Assembly: GCF_001571225.1 (NCBI RefSeq)
Contig: NZ_BCTJ01000016.1
Coordinates: forward strand, 42,769-106,768
From: Hydrogenophaga palleronii NBRC 102513
GTDB lineage: Bacteria; Pseudomonadota; Gammaproteobacteria; Burkholderiales; Burkholderiaceae_C
Direction: 5' to 3'
Length of the DNA stretch: 64,000 nt
A program made the position numbers and the translations under genes. A model generated the notes under the pieces. The model ran no database searches and was not told where the DNA came from. It saw only the letters and a list, made by a program, of their open reading frames with translations. Positions 32,829-41,480 of this stretch are shown here, one piece after another (positions within the stretch are counted from its first letter, which is position 1; each line of letters begins with the position of its first letter).

Positions 32829-34187
32829 ATGGGTCTGGATCGACGTTCCTTCCTCACCGCCGCAGCCGGCGCCACCGGTGCCGTGCTGACCGGCTGCGCC
32901 ACTTCCGGTGCGGCGCCCGGCGGCGCGCCTGCCTTGCCGTTCTTCATCGGCCAGCCGGCACAGACCCTGCTGCCCAAGGGCAAGGCGCCGCGCGTGGTGG
33001 TCTGCGGCGGCGGCTGGGGCGGGCTCACCACCGCCAAGTACATGCGCCAGCTGGCGCCCTCGGCCGAGGTGGTGCTGCTCGAACGCAACCCGGTGTTCTT
33101 CTCCTGCCCGATCAGCAACAAGTGGCTGGTCGACATGGTGGACACCAGCTTCATCACGCACGACTACCTGCGCGTGTCCGAGCGCCACGGCTACCGCTTC
33201 ATCCAGACCGAGGTGCTGGAGGTGGACCGCAGCGCCAAGCGCGTGGTGACCACCATGGGCGCGCTCGACTACGACTACCTCGTGCTGGCCCCCGGCATCC
33301 GCTACAACTACGAAGCCTGGTTCGGCAACGACCGCCGCATCGCCGACGCCACGCGCGCGCGCTTCCCGGCCGCCTACGTCACCAACAACGAACACTTCGC
33401 ACTGAAGCAGGCCCTGCACAACTTCAAGGGCGGCGACTGGGTGATGACGCTGCCACCGCCACCGCAACGCTGCCCGCCGTCGCCCTACGAGCGCGCCTGC
33501 ATGGTGGCCTGGCACTTCAAGCACAACAAGATCAAGGGCAAGGTCACCATCCTCGACCACAAGGACGGTGTGCGCCCCATCGGCCCGGGCTTCCGGGCTG
33601 CTTTCAACGAGCTCTACAAGGACTACATCACCTACGTGCCGAACGCGCACGTGCAGTCCATCGACCCGTTCACCAAGGAGATCAAGACCGACGCGGGCGA
33701 CATGAAGTTCGACCACGCGGTGCTGATGGCGCCGCACCAGGCCGGCGACCTGGCCTGGAAAGCCGGCGCCATCGGCCGCACCAGCGAGGGCAAGCCCAAC
33801 GGCTGGGCCGATGTTGATCCGCTGATGCTGCACCTCAAGGGCGACCCGAACGTGTACGTGATCGGTGACGCGGTCGGCTTCGTCTCGCCGCAGTTCGCCT
33901 TCTATCCCAAGAGCGCGCACGTGGCGAACAAACACGGCCACATCGTGGCGGGCTACATCGCCGACCGCATCGCGGGTCGCAGCCCGAACGCAGCCTTGCC
34001 CGACAACCTCTGCTACATGATGGTCAACGGCGATCCGCGCGAGGCCATCAGCGTGCAGTTTGACTACAAGGTCAACGACAAGGGCGTGATCGAGCAGACC
34101 CAGATCGACATCAACCAGCGCAGCGCCGACCTGGTGAAGGAGAACTTCCGCTGGGCCGGCCTGAAGTTCGACGACATGCTCAGCTGA
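32829..34187 (+). CDS. FccB/SQR-type FAD oxidoreductase with Tat lipoprotein-like signal, in the selenium cluster
   Basis: A 452-residue periplasmic flavoprotein resembling the flavoprotein of flavocytochrome c sulfide dehydrogenase. The N-terminus DRRSFLTAAAGATGAVLTGC combines a Tat motif with a possible lipobox at C23. FAD binding: VVVCGGGWGGLTTAKYMRQL (residues 56-75). Family cysteines are present: C93 in FFSCPISNKW, C215 and C224 in RCPPSPYERAC, and C395 in DNLCYMMVNGD, the FCSD C-terminal signature. No FccA cytochrome gene lies nearby. Its place between selA and a transporter suggests sulfide- or selenide-type chemistry, but this is inference; sulfide oxidation is the family default. Confidence 0.75.
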   Translation: MGLDRRSFLTAAAGATGAVLTGCATSGAAPGGAPALPFFIGQPAQTLLPKGKAPRVVVCGGGWGGLTTAKYMRQLAPSAEVVLLERNPVFFSCPISNKWLVDMVDTSFITHDYLRVSERHGYRFIQTEVLEVDRSAKRVVTTMGALDYDYLVLAPGIRYNYEAWFGNDRRIADATRARFPAAYVTNNEHFALKQALHNFKGGDWVMTLPPPPQRCPPSPYERACMVAWHFKHNKIKGKVTILDHKDGVRPIGPGFRAAFNELYKDYITYVPNAHVQSIDPFTKEIKTDAGDMKFDHAVLMAPHQAGDLAWKAGAIGRTSEGKPNGWADVDPLMLHLKGDPNVYVIGDAVGFVSPQFAFYPKSAHVANKHGHIVAGYIADRIAGRSPNAALPDNLCYMMVNGDPREAISVQFDYKVNDKGVIEQTQIDINQRSADLVKENFRWAGLKFDDMLS

Positions 34188-34243
34188 AGGCCGAGCAGCA
34201 GCCCATCCCTCCCCACGCAAACCTCATCGAAAGGACAGCTCCC

Positions 34244-35119
34244 ATGACTTCCATCTTCCACCGCGTCGCCCGTCGGGCGCGCCTGCTGGCTGCCGTGGCA
34301 GCGTTCTCGGTGTCCGTGGGCGCGCAGGCGCAGGCCACGTTCAAGGTCACCACCATTCCCGAAGAGGCCGCGTCGGAACAGATCCGCAAGTACGGCCCGA
34401 TGGTGAAGTACCTTGAGCGCACGCTGGGCACCAAGGTCGAGTTCGTGCCGGTGAGCGACTACCCCGCCGCCGTCGAGGCGCTGGTGAACAAGCAGGTCGA
34501 CATGGTCTGGTTCGGCGGTTTCACCTTCGTGCAGGCCAAGCTGCGCTCGGGCGACAAGATCGTGCCGCTGGTGCAGCGCGAGGAAGACACGCAGTTCCGC
34601 TCGGTCTTCATCACGCAGAAAGACTCCGGCATCAAGACGCTGGCCGACCTCAAGGGCAAGCAGGTGAGCTTCGGCTCGGCCTCCAGCACCTCGGGCCACC
34701 TGATGCCGCGCAGCTTCCTGCTCGAAGCCGGCATCGAACCCGAGCGCGACTTCCGCCGCGTGGCCTTCTCGGGCGCGCACGACGCCACCATTGCCTCGGT
34801 CGTCAGCGGCCGGGTGGATGCCGCGGCGCTCGACATCACCGTGTGGCGCAAGTTCGTGGCCGACAACAAGGTCGACACCAACAAGGTCGACGTGTTCTAC
34901 ACCACGCCGCCGTACTTCAACTACAACTACTCCGTGCACGCCGACATGCCCGCCGCGCAGCGCGAGAAGGTGACGCAGGCCCTGCTGGCGCTGAACACCG
35001 ACAACGCCGAAGGCAAGGAAGTGCTCGGCCTGGCGCGCGCCACCCGCTTCGTGCCCACCAAGCCGGAGAACTACAAGGGCCTGGAGGCCGCCGGACGCAG
35101 CGCGGGCCTGATCAAGTAA
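34244..35119 (+). CDS. PhnD-like ABC transporter solute-binding protein, candidate selenium oxyanion receptor
   Basis: A 291-residue periplasmic binding protein with signal peptide to about residue 28 (SVGAQAQA). The mature sequence shows FKVTTIPEEAASEQIRKYGP, EALVNKQVDMVWFGGFTFVQ, LVQREEDTQFRSVFI and SFGSASSTSGHLMPRSFLLE, the PhnD superfamily pattern. I recall a putative selenate-transporter binding protein family with this TIPEEA / WFGGFTFVQA signature, but could not check it. Position between selA and selB, with no phosphonate catabolic genes, favours a selenium-linked ligand over phosphonate. Its stop overlaps the ATPase start. Confidence 0.75.
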   Translation: MTSIFHRVARRARLLAAVAAFSVSVGAQAQATFKVTTIPEEAASEQIRKYGPMVKYLERTLGTKVEFVPVSDYPAAVEALVNKQVDMVWFGGFTFVQAKLRSGDKIVPLVQREEDTQFRSVFITQKDSGIKTLADLKGKQVSFGSASSTSGHLMPRSFLLEAGIEPERDFRRVAFSGAHDATIASVVSGRVDAAALDITVWRKFVADNKVDTNKVDVFYTTPPYFNYNYSVHADMPAAQREKVTQALLALNTDNAEGKEVLGLARATRFVPTKPENYKGLEAAGRSAGLIK

Positions 35120-35961
35120 TGCCCGGGCTGTCCCTCGCGCTCGACCAGCTGGCCGTGCGGCACCCCGCCGCCAGCGAGAGCGCCACGCCCGCACTCGCCG
35201 GTTTTGATCTGCGCATCGAAGCCGGCGAGCAGGTGGTCGTGATCGGCCCGTCGGGCGCGGGCAAGACCACGCTGCTTCATGCGCTGGCCTGTGCATTGAA
35301 GCCGGCCGGCGGCAGCCTGCGCGTGGCAGAACAGAACCCCTGGACGCTCGGCGCGAGCGATCTGCGGCGCCTGCGCGGCCGCCTGTTCCTGGCACCACAG
35401 ACGCCGCCGCTGCCGCCGCGCCAGCGGGTGGTGACCTCGGTGCTGGCCGCGCGCCTGCCCGGCATGGGCCTGGGCGCCAGCCTCGCGTCCCTGCTCAAGC
35501 CGCGTGGTGCAGCCGACGCCCACGCCGCCCTCGAACGTTTCGACCTCGGCGACAAGCTCTGGGAGCGCGTGGACCGCCTGTCTGGCGGCGAACGCCAGCG
35601 CGTGGGCCTGGCGCGCGCGCTGCTGTCGCCCGCGTCGCTGTGGCTGATCGACGAGCCGCTGTCGGCGCTCGACCCGACGCGTGCGACGCTGGCCATGCGC
35701 GCGCTCACGCAGCTTGCGCGCGAACGTGGCGTCACGCTGGTGGCCACGCTGCACCAGGTGGATCTGGCGCTGGCGAGTTTTCCGCGCGTGCTGGGCTTGC
35801 GGGATGGCCGTCTGGTGTTCGACCTGCCGGCCGGCGAGGTGAGCCGGGACCGGCTCGCGCAGCTGTACGCGAGCTTCGAGCACGAACTGCTGGGTGCACC
35901 GCCCGGCGCGGGGGAGGCCACGCAGGCATCGCGCTCCACCGCCTCGGTGATGCATTGCTGA
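35119..35961 (+). CDS. PhnC-like ABC transporter ATP-binding protein
   Basis: A 280-residue ABC ATPase. Walker A is VVVIGPSGAGKTTLLHALA, the signature motif LSGGERQRVGLARALL, Walker B LWLIDEPLSALDP and the switch histidine is in VATLHQVDLAL. The subfamily is that of phosphonate/selenate-type importers. Translationally coupled to the binding-protein gene (TAATG). Two permease genes follow. The C-terminal ~25 residues are Ala/Ser-rich and outside the conserved domain. Confidence 0.88.
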   Translation: MPGLSLALDQLAVRHPAASESATPALAGFDLRIEAGEQVVVIGPSGAGKTTLLHALACALKPAGGSLRVAEQNPWTLGASDLRRLRGRLFLAPQTPPLPPRQRVVTSVLAARLPGMGLGASLASLLKPRGAADAHAALERFDLGDKLWERVDRLSGGERQRVGLARALLSPASLWLIDEPLSALDPTRATLAMRALTQLARERGVTLVATLHQVDLALASFPRVLGLRDGRLVFDLPAGEVSRDRLAQLYASFEHELLGAPPGAGEATQASRSTASVMHC

Positions 35962-35968
35962 TGGCCCC

Positions 35969-36799
35969 ATGAGCACCGCCCGGCTCGACCTCCACCACGA
36001 CCCCGCCTGGCGTGGCCGCGTCTTCTGGATGCTGGCCGGGCTGGCGTTGCTCGCGCCCGCGCTGGTGGCGGTGGAGTTCAAGCTGTGGCTGCTGTTCGAG
36101 CCCGACAATCTGCGCATCACCGGCCGCTTCCTGGGTGACTTCCTGCCGCTCGCGACCTCGGCCGAGTTCCTCTCCATGGTGGCCCGCGAGACCTGGCGCA
36201 CCGTTGCCATCGCGTCCAGCGCCATGGTGCTCGCGCTGGTGCTGGCGGTGCCGCTTACCTTGTTGTCGAGCGCGGCGCTGTCGGTCTCGTCGCTGAGCGG
36301 GCGCATGCACCCGCTGGCCTGGGCCTTCCGCCAGGCCGTGCGCGCGCTGCTGGTGGTGCTGCGCAGCGTGCCCGAGCTGGTGTGGGCACTGGTGTTCGTG
36401 CGCGTCGTCGGCCTCGGTCCCACGGCCGGTGTGCTGGCCATCGCGCTCACCTACGCCGGCATGCTCGGCAAGGTGTATGGCGAAATCCTGGAAAGCGGCG
36501 ACCTGCACCCCACACGCACGCTGCTGCGCAACGGCAGCGGCCGCCTGCAGGCCTTTCTGTATGCGCTGCTGCCCGGCAACTCGCGCGAGCTCACCAGCTA
36601 CACCGTGTACCGCTGGGAATGTGCCATCCGCTCTTCGGCGGTGCTGGGCTTCGTGGGCGCGGGTGGCCTGGGGCAGCAGCTCGATGCATCGATGAAGATG
36701 TTCAACGGCGGCGAGGTCGCCACCATCCTGCTGGCGTTCATCCTGCTGGTGGCGCTGGCGGATCTGGTCAGCGCACAGCTGAGAAAGGCCATCGGGTGA
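35969..36799 (+). CDS. PhnE-like ABC transporter permease 1
   Basis: A 276-residue inner-membrane permease with about six hydrophobic segments. The cytoplasmic EAA-type loop is ALLPGNSRELTSYTVYRWEC, followed by IRSSAVLGFVGAGGLGQQL, as in PhnE-family permeases. LLVVLRSVPELVWALVFVRV is another family block. It starts 7 bases after the ATPase gene. A related second permease gene follows after a family A repeat. Confidence 0.85.
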   Translation: MSTARLDLHHDPAWRGRVFWMLAGLALLAPALVAVEFKLWLLFEPDNLRITGRFLGDFLPLATSAEFLSMVARETWRTVAIASSAMVLALVLAVPLTLLSSAALSVSSLSGRMHPLAWAFRQAVRALLVVLRSVPELVWALVFVRVVGLGPTAGVLAIALTYAGMLGKVYGEILESGDLHPTRTLLRNGSGRLQAFLYALLPGNSRELTSYTVYRWECAIRSSAVLGFVGAGGLGQQLDASMKMFNGGEVATILLAFILLVALADLVSAQLRKAIG

Positions 36800-36806
36800 A
36801 CCGGTC

Positions 36807-36900
36807 CACCCCTGCGCCGGCCCTTCGGGCCGTCACCCCCTCAAGGGGGCAACGCCAGTGGACCGGCAAAGCCGGATCCACGGCGTTCTTGACGGACGGG
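36807..36900 (+). repeat. Family A gene-end palindromic repeat, copy 3
   Basis: Lies between the two permease genes, starting just after the first stop. Arms: GGCCCTTCGGGCC, CCCCCTCAAGGGGG and CCGGCAAAGCCGG; the tail is diverged (ATCCACGGCG). Same orientation as the operon. Confidence 0.8.
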
Positions 36901-36923
36901 TCGGCGTGCGGGAGGTATGAGCG

Positions 36924-37724
36924 ATGAGCCATGTTCTTCCACCGCAGCCACCGCGCCGCTGGAGCGTGCCCGTGCTCCTGCTCGGCATCGCCGCGCTCGC
37001 GGTGGCCAGTTTTGCCGAGATCGGCGTTGACTGGGGGCGCTTGTTCTTCATGGACGCGGCGCACAAGATGGGCCGCTTCCTGGGCGAGATGGCGCACCCG
37101 GCGGTCGAGCCCGCGTTTCTCGCGCGGCTGGGTGTGGCCACGCTGGAGACGCTGGCGATGTCGGCCGTGGGCACCTTGCTGGCGGCGGTGTTCGGCCTGC
37201 TGCTGGCGCTGCCGGCGAGCCGCACGCCCGGCCAGGCCGCGGGCTTCTGGCGCATGCCCACGCGCTGGCTGCTCAACGTGCTGCGCTCCATTCCCGAACT
37301 CGTGTGGGCCGCGCTGCTGCTCATCTCGGCCGGCCTCGGCCCGCTGGCCGGCACGCTTGCGCTGGCCCTGCACACCACCGGCGTGCTCGGCCGGCTGTTC
37401 GCGGAGGTGATCGAGAACGCACCCGACGGCCCGGCCTTCGCGCTGCGCGTGCAGGGCGTGCCCGCCGGCCGCGTGTTCCTGCACGCCACCTTTCCACTGG
37501 CCCTGCCGCAACTGCTCTCGTACACCCTGTACCGCTGGGAAAACAACATCCGCGCGGCGGCGGTGCTGGGCGTGGTGGGTGGCGGCGGGCTGGGGCAGAT
37601 GCTGTCTTTCCACATGGGCCTGTTCCACATGCGCGAAACCGGCTCCATCCTGATCGCCACCATCGTGCTGGTGGCGCTGGTTGATCTGTTGTCCACCGTC
37701 ACCCGAAGGATGCTCAACCCATGA
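36924..37724 (+). CDS. PhnE-like ABC transporter permease 2
   Basis: A 266-residue permease, paralogous to the preceding one. Shared blocks are [19 protein letters not shown], the loop [19 protein letters not shown], and [19 protein letters not shown]. Together the two would form the heterodimeric channel. Its stop overlaps the selB start (ATGA), which places selB translationally within the transporter operon and strengthens the selenium link. Confidence 0.85.
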   Translation: MSHVLPPQPPRRWSVPVLLLGIAALAVASFAEIGVDWGRLFFMDAAHKMGRFLGEMAHPAVEPAFLARLGVATLETLAMSAVGTLLAAVFGLLLALPASRTPGQAAGFWRMPTRWLLNVLRSIPELVWAALLLISAGLGPLAGTLALALHTTGVLGRLFAEVIENAPDGPAFALRVQGVPAGRVFLHATFPLALPQLLSYTLYRWENNIRAAAVLGVVGGGGLGQMLSFHMGLFHMRETGSILIATIVLVALVDLLSTVTRRMLNP

Positions 37725-39661
37725 TCGTCGGCACCGCAGGCCACATCGACCACGGCAAGACCACGCTGGTGCGCGCGCTCACCGGCGTGGAAACCGACCG
37801 CCTGCCCGAAGAGAAGCAGCGCGGCGTGTCGATCGAACTCGGCTACGCCTTTCTCGACACCGCCGCCGCAGGCGCGCAACCGGCAGGCACCCGCATCGGC
37901 TTCATCGACGCGCCCGGCCACGAGCGCCTGGTGCACACCATGCTCGCCGGCGCCACGGGCATCGACTTCGCCTTGCTGCTGGTGGCGGCCGACGATGGCG
38001 TGATGCCGCAGACGCGCGAGCACCTGGCGGTGCTGTCGTTGCTCGGCATCGGGCGTGGCCTGGTCGCCGTCACCAAGTGCGACCGCGCCGACCCCGCGCG
38101 TGTGCAGGCCGTGGTGGCCGATGTGCAGGCGCTGCTCCAACAGACGCCGTTGGCGGGGGCGCCGGTGCTGCCGGTGTCCGCGCACACCGGCGAGGGCCTC
38201 GATGCGCTGAAGGCCGTGCTGTTCCAGGCCGCGGCCGACACCGCCGCACACGCCCGCGAAGGCGAAGCCTTCCGCCTCGCGGTGGACCGCGCGTTCACGC
38301 TCGACGGCGTCGGCACGGTGGTGACCGGCACCGTGCACGCGGGCCGCGTGAACGTGGGCGACGAACTGCAACTGGTGCCGGGCGAGCGCCGCGCGCGGGT
38401 GCGCAGCCTGCATGCGCAGAACCGCGCCGTGACCACGGCGCATGCCGGGCAGCGCTGCGCCGTGGCCCTGGCCGGTGTGGACAAGCAGGAGATCGAACGC
38501 GGCCAGTGGCTCTGCGAGCCCGCCATGGCCATGACCACCGAACGCGTGGACGTGCAGCTGTCGCTCTGGCATGGCGAAACCAAGCCGCTGCGTTCCGGTG
38601 CCATCGTGCACGCGCACCTCGGCTCGGCCTCGGTGCTGGCGGCGGTGGCCGTGCTCGACCCGCCGCTGCTGGAGCCCGGGCAGGGTGGGCGTGTGCAACT
38701 CGTGCTGCGCAAACCGCTGGGTGCATGGCATGGTGACCGGGTGGTGCTGCGCGATGCGTCCGCGTCTCGCACGCTGGCCGGCGGCCACGTGCTCGACCCG
38801 TGCGCGCCGGTGCGTTACCGGCGCACGGCGCAGCGCCTGGCCGAGCTGGACGCGCTGGCCTTGCCCGCCGCGCAGGAGCGCCTGAATGCCCTGCTGGCCG
38901 TGGCGCCGCAGGGGCTGGATCTGCGGCGCTTCGCCGCGGCCCAGGGCGTGCGGCCCGGTGAGCTGCCAGCCGACGTGTTGCGCCACACCGATGCACACGC
39001 CGACATGGCGCTGGGTGCGCTGCAGACCACGCAGGCGAGCGAGCGTGTGCTGCAGGTGCTGGGCGCCTACCACGCGTCGCACACCGAAGAGCTCGGCCCG
39101 GACGCTGCCCGCCTGCGCCGCCTGGCCCTGCCGCGCCTGCCCGAGCCGCTGTGGCGCGCGCTGCTGTCGCGCCTGCAGGGCGGTGGCCTGGTGCAGGTGC
39201 GTGGCGCGTTCGTGCACCTGCCCGAACACGGCGTGCGGCTGTCGGCCACCGAAGAACGCCTGGCGCAGAAAGTGGCCACGCCTTTGCAGGCCTCCGGCTT
39301 CGAGGGCGCGTGGGTGCGAGACCTGGCGCGCGACGCGGGCGAGCCCGAGGCCCTGATGCGCGTGACCCTGGTGCGCCTGTCGCAGCGCGGTGAGCTGTAC
39401 CAGGTCGTCAAGGACCTGTACTACCCGCCGGCCACGATGGCGCGGCTGGGGACGCTGGCGCGCAGCGTGGCGGCAAGCAACGGTGGTTCTGTGCTGGCGG
39501 CGGCCTTTCGCGACGCAACCGGCCTGGGCCGCAAACGCGCGATCCAGATCCTGGAACACTTCGACCGCATCGGCCTGTTGCGCCGCGTCGGTGATGTGCA
39601 CTGGCTGCGCGCGGACAGCCAGCTGTTTTTGTCGACCGACACAGCGGATGCGTCGCTATGA
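37721..39661 (+). CDS. selB: Selenocysteine-specific elongation factor SelB
   Basis: A 646-residue GTPase delivering Sec-tRNA(Sec) to UGA codons via the SECIS. G1: [17 protein letters not shown] (residues 4-20), then [14 protein letters not shown]3 [15 protein letters not shown] and the G4 region [10 protein letters not shown]. The middle domains follow EF-Tu. The C-terminal ~250 residues are winged-helix repeats ending with [20 protein letters not shown], the RNA-binding part. It overlaps the upstream permease gene by four bases and ends 18 bases before tRNA-Sec. Confidence 0.95.
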   Translation: MIVGTAGHIDHGKTTLVRALTGVETDRLPEEKQRGVSIELGYAFLDTAAAGAQPAGTRIGFIDAPGHERLVHTMLAGATGIDFALLLVAADDGVMPQTREHLAVLSLLGIGRGLVAVTKCDRADPARVQAVVADVQALLQQTPLAGAPVLPVSAHTGEGLDALKAVLFQAAADTAAHAREGEAFRLAVDRAFTLDGVGTVVTGTVHAGRVNVGDELQLVPGERRARVRSLHAQNRAVTTAHAGQRCAVALAGVDKQEIERGQWLCEPAMAMTTERVDVQLSLWHGETKPLRSGAIVHAHLGSASVLAAVAVLDPPLLEPGQGGRVQLVLRKPLGAWHGDRVVLRDASASRTLAGGHVLDPCAPVRYRRTAQRLAELDALALPAAQERLNALLAVAPQGLDLRRFAAAQGVRPGELPADVLRHTDAHADMALGALQTTQASERVLQVLGAYHASHTEELGPDAARLRRLALPRLPEPLWRALLSRLQGGGLVQVRGAFVHLPEHGVRLSATEERLAQKVATPLQASGFEGAWVRDLARDAGEPEALMRVTLVRLSQRGELYQVVKDLYYPPATMARLGTLARSVAASNGGSVLAAAFRDATGLGRKRAIQILEHFDRIGLLRRVGDVHWLRADSQLFLSTDTADASL

Positions 39662-39679
39662 TCGGTCAGCCTTTTTCGC

Positions 39680-39775
39680 GGAGGGGAAACGATCCTGGTG
39701 GGTCGGCCGGGCTTCAAACCCGGTGGGTGGCGCCATGCGTCGCCGGGTGGGTTCGACTCCCATTCTCCTCCGCCA
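39680..39775 (+). tRNA. selC: Selenocysteine tRNA (anticodon UCA)
   Basis: A 96-nt tRNA with encoded CCA. The acceptor stem is 8 bp, GGAGGGGA with TCTCCTCC (one G-U pair), then discriminator G and CCA. The anticodon stem CCGGG/CCCGG encloses the loop CTTCAAA with anticodon TCA at 39714-39716. A long variable arm closes by GGCG/CGCC, and the T arm is TGGG-TTCGACT-CCCA. These traits are specific to bacterial tRNA-Sec. The placement right after selB fits co-expression. Confidence 0.95.
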
Positions 39776-39787
39776 TCATTTGGATGG

Positions 39788-39873
39788 CACCCCCGCCGCG
39801 CTGCGCGCGACCCCCTCGAGGGGGCGATGCTGGCGGCCCGGCAAAGCCGGTTCCGCGGCATCTGCCGGATGGG
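39788..39873 (+). repeat. Family A gene-end palindromic repeat, copy 4
   Basis: Follows tRNA-Sec by 12 bases. It is the fullest copy: CACCCCCGCCGCGC lead-in with GCGCGC, the CCCCCTCGAGGGGG palindrome, then CCGGCAAAGCCGG and TTCCGCGGCAT. It precedes the GcvH-like gene. Confidence 0.8.
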
Positions 39874-39902
39874 TCACTTCGGGCGTTGCGCTTGTGTTGA
39901 CC

Positions 39903-40352
39903 ATGGACCGATTCGCACCTGACTTCCCTGCCGATCTTCTGTACCACGTGGAGCACCAGGTGTGGGCGCGCATCGATGCGCCGGACCTGGTCACCGTGGG
40001 CATCACCGCGCTCGGCATCCGGGTCTCGGGCGAGATCTACATGTGCCGCGCCCGGCCGCTGGGCACGGTGGTGGAGCAGGGCAGGTCGGTGGGCGTGGTC
40101 GAGCTGGCCAAGTCCATCGTCTCGGTGAAGGCGCCGCTGTCGGGCACGGTGGTCGAGCACAACCCGGCGCTGGCGCAACAGCCCGAGCGCGTGCACGAAG
40201 ACCCGTATGGCAGCGGCTGGGTGGCGCGGCTGCGGCCTTCGGCGCTGCAGGCCGAGCGCGCTGCGCTGCTGCGTGGTGACGCTGGTGCCCCCGTGTTCGA
40301 AGCCATGGCCGCCTATGCGCGGCTCTACAACATCGAGATGGTGCATGGCTGA
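39903..40352 (+). CDS. GcvH-like lipoyl-carrier protein downstream of selC
   Basis: A 149-residue protein resembling the glycine cleavage H protein. HVWARIDAPDLVTVGIT-type strands (HQVWARID, VTVGITALGIRVSGEI) lead to the hairpin GVVELAKSIVSVKAPLSG. Aligning with the usual VESVKAASDIYSPVSG places the lipoylated lysine at K70. No glycine decarboxylase genes (gcvT, gcvP) are near. Its stop overlaps the start of a DsrE-like gene. In other bacteria, GcvH-like lipoate-binding proteins work with DsrE-type carriers in sulfur oxidation; a sulfur/selenium carrier role here is inference. Confidence 0.7.
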   Translation: MDRFAPDFPADLLYHVEHQVWARIDAPDLVTVGITALGIRVSGEIYMCRARPLGTVVEQGRSVGVVELAKSIVSVKAPLSGTVVEHNPALAQQPERVHEDPYGSGWVARLRPSALQAERAALLRGDAGAPVFEAMAAYARLYNIEMVHG

Positions 40353-40737
40353 CACGCACGAGGCCGCCGGTATCGCCATGCTGCTCTGGGCCGCCGAGCC
40401 CGAAGCGCCGCACCGGCTGGCCACCCCGTTCTTCCACGCCGCCGCGGCGGCGGCCATGGATGTGCCGGTGGAAATCTACTTCACCGCGCGCAGCGTGCAC
40501 CTGCTCGTGCCCGGCGTGGCCGCGCGGTTGCGCGCCAGCGAGCGATTCGACAAGACCGTGCTCGATGCGATGCGCGAGGCGGTGTCGCACGGCGCGCGCC
40601 TGCTGGCCTGCACCGACGCCTTGCACGCCCAGGGCATCAACCCGCAACAGCTCATTGCCGAATGCAGCGGCCACGGCGGCGCCGTACAGTTCATGGCCCG
40701 CGCGGCCGATCTGCGCTGGCGCACCCTCGTTTTCTAG
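40345..40737 (+). CDS. DsrE-like small protein
   Basis: A 130-residue protein with a DsrE/YchN-like fold pattern: IAMLLWAAEPEAPHR, AMDVPVEIYFTARSVHLL and GARLLACTDALHAQGI. C89 in LLACTD sits where DsrE proteins carry their sulfur-binding cysteine; a second cysteine is C107 (IAECSG). It overlaps the GcvH-like gene by eight bases, and a nitroreductase-family gene starts 10 bases downstream. Persulfide or selenopersulfide transfer is possible but unproven. Family call moderately sure. Confidence 0.6.
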   Translation: MADTHEAAGIAMLLWAAEPEAPHRLATPFFHAAAAAAMDVPVEIYFTARSVHLLVPGVAARLRASERFDKTVLDAMREAVSHGARLLACTDALHAQGINPQQLIAECSGHGGAVQFMARAADLRWRTLVF

Positions 40738-40747
40738 GAACCCCGCC

Positions 40748-41335
40748 GTGACGGACACCCGCTCTCCTGAATTTCTCGCCAGCCTGCTGCAGCGCTACTC
40801 GGTTGGCACCAAACACCTGGCCGAACCCGCGCCGGGGCTGAACGAACTGCACCGCATGACCGAAGCCGCCCTGCGCGCGCCCGACCACGCCGGGCTGGTG
40901 CCGTTTCGCTTTGCGGCCATCCGGGGCGCGGCACGCGAGCGCCTGGCCGATCTGTTCGAGCAGGCCGCGGTGCTGGCCGGCAAGAGCGAGGCCGACGCCG
41001 CACTCGATCGCCAGCGCGCCCTGGGCGCGCCGATGCTGGTGACGGTGATAGCCCGCATCGACCCCGGCCACCCGCTGGCCACGGTGCACGAACAATGGAT
41101 GACGGTGGGCGGCGCCCTCACCAATTTCCTCAACGCCGTGCACGCGATGGGTTACGGCGGCAAGATGCTCTCGGGTGCCAAGGTGCGCTCGGTGCCGGTG
41201 ATGCAGGCCTTCTGCGGCCCCGGCGAACAACTGGTGGGGTGGGTGGTGTTGGGCACACCCCGCAAGGTGGGTTCGCCCAAGTTCAACAAGCCCGATGCGG
41301 CCGATGTATTGAGCGACTGGCCGCCAGCGCCGTAG
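40748..41335 (+). CDS. Nitroreductase family protein (FMN-dependent)
   Basis: A 195-residue flavoprotein of the nitroreductase superfamily. Family elements are LHRMTEAALRAPDHAGLVPFRF (FMN-contact region), TVGGALTNFLNAVHAMGYG and the C-terminal GWVVLGTPRKVGSPKFN, as in YdjA-type short members. The GTG start has only a weak ribosome-binding site; the gene is 10 bases after the DsrE-like gene, so co-transcription is likely. The substrate is unknown. It is convergent with the regulator gene at 41481 across a repeat-rich spacer. Confidence 0.75.
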   Translation: MTDTRSPEFLASLLQRYSVGTKHLAEPAPGLNELHRMTEAALRAPDHAGLVPFRFAAIRGAARERLADLFEQAAVLAGKSEADAALDRQRALGAPMLVTVIARIDPGHPLATVHEQWMTVGGALTNFLNAVHAMGYGGKMLSGAKVRSVPVMQAFCGPGEQLVGWVVLGTPRKVGSPKFNKPDAADVLSDWPPAP

Positions 41336-41340
41336 GCGAA

Positions 41341-41395
41341 GCGGATCAGCCCCTCGGGGGGGGCAGCGACCCGCGCAGCGGCGGAGCGTGAGGGC
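41341..41395 (-). repeat. Family B gene-end element, tandem copy 1
   Basis: One of two direct copies in the spacer between the nitroreductase gene and the minus-strand regulator. The core GGATCAGCCCCTCGGGG is followed by GGCAGCGACCCGCGCAGCGG and CGGAGCGTGAGGG. The orientation given is that of the element after fdnG. Confidence 0.7.
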
Positions 41396-41421
41396 CACGA
41401 TCCGGCGCCGGGCCGCCCCAA

Positions 41422-41476
41422 GCCGGATCAGCCCCCTTGGGGGGCAGCGACCCGCGCAGCGGCGGAGCGTGGGGGC
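41422..41476 (-). repeat. Family B gene-end element, tandem copy 2
   Basis: Direct repeat of the preceding element with the stronger palindrome GCCCCCTTGGGGGGC, starting 81 bases later. On the minus strand it begins right after the stop of the ModE-like regulator, just as the related element begins right after the fdnG stop. Confidence 0.75.
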
Positions 41477-41480
41477 TTCT

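Noticed and set aside
34244..37724. Phosphonate transporter phnDCEE
   Set aside because: No phn catabolic genes nearby, and the genes are coupled to selB; the phosphonate reading is kept only as an alternative.
39903..40352. Genuine glycine cleavage H protein
   Set aside because: No gcvT or gcvP, altered lipoyl motif (VELAKS rather than VESVKA), and overlap with a DsrE-like gene.
41341..41476. CRISPR-like array in the nitroreductase/regulator spacer
   Set aside because: Only two direct copies, with palindromic GC-rich units similar to single elements elsewhere in the window; no spacers or cas genes.
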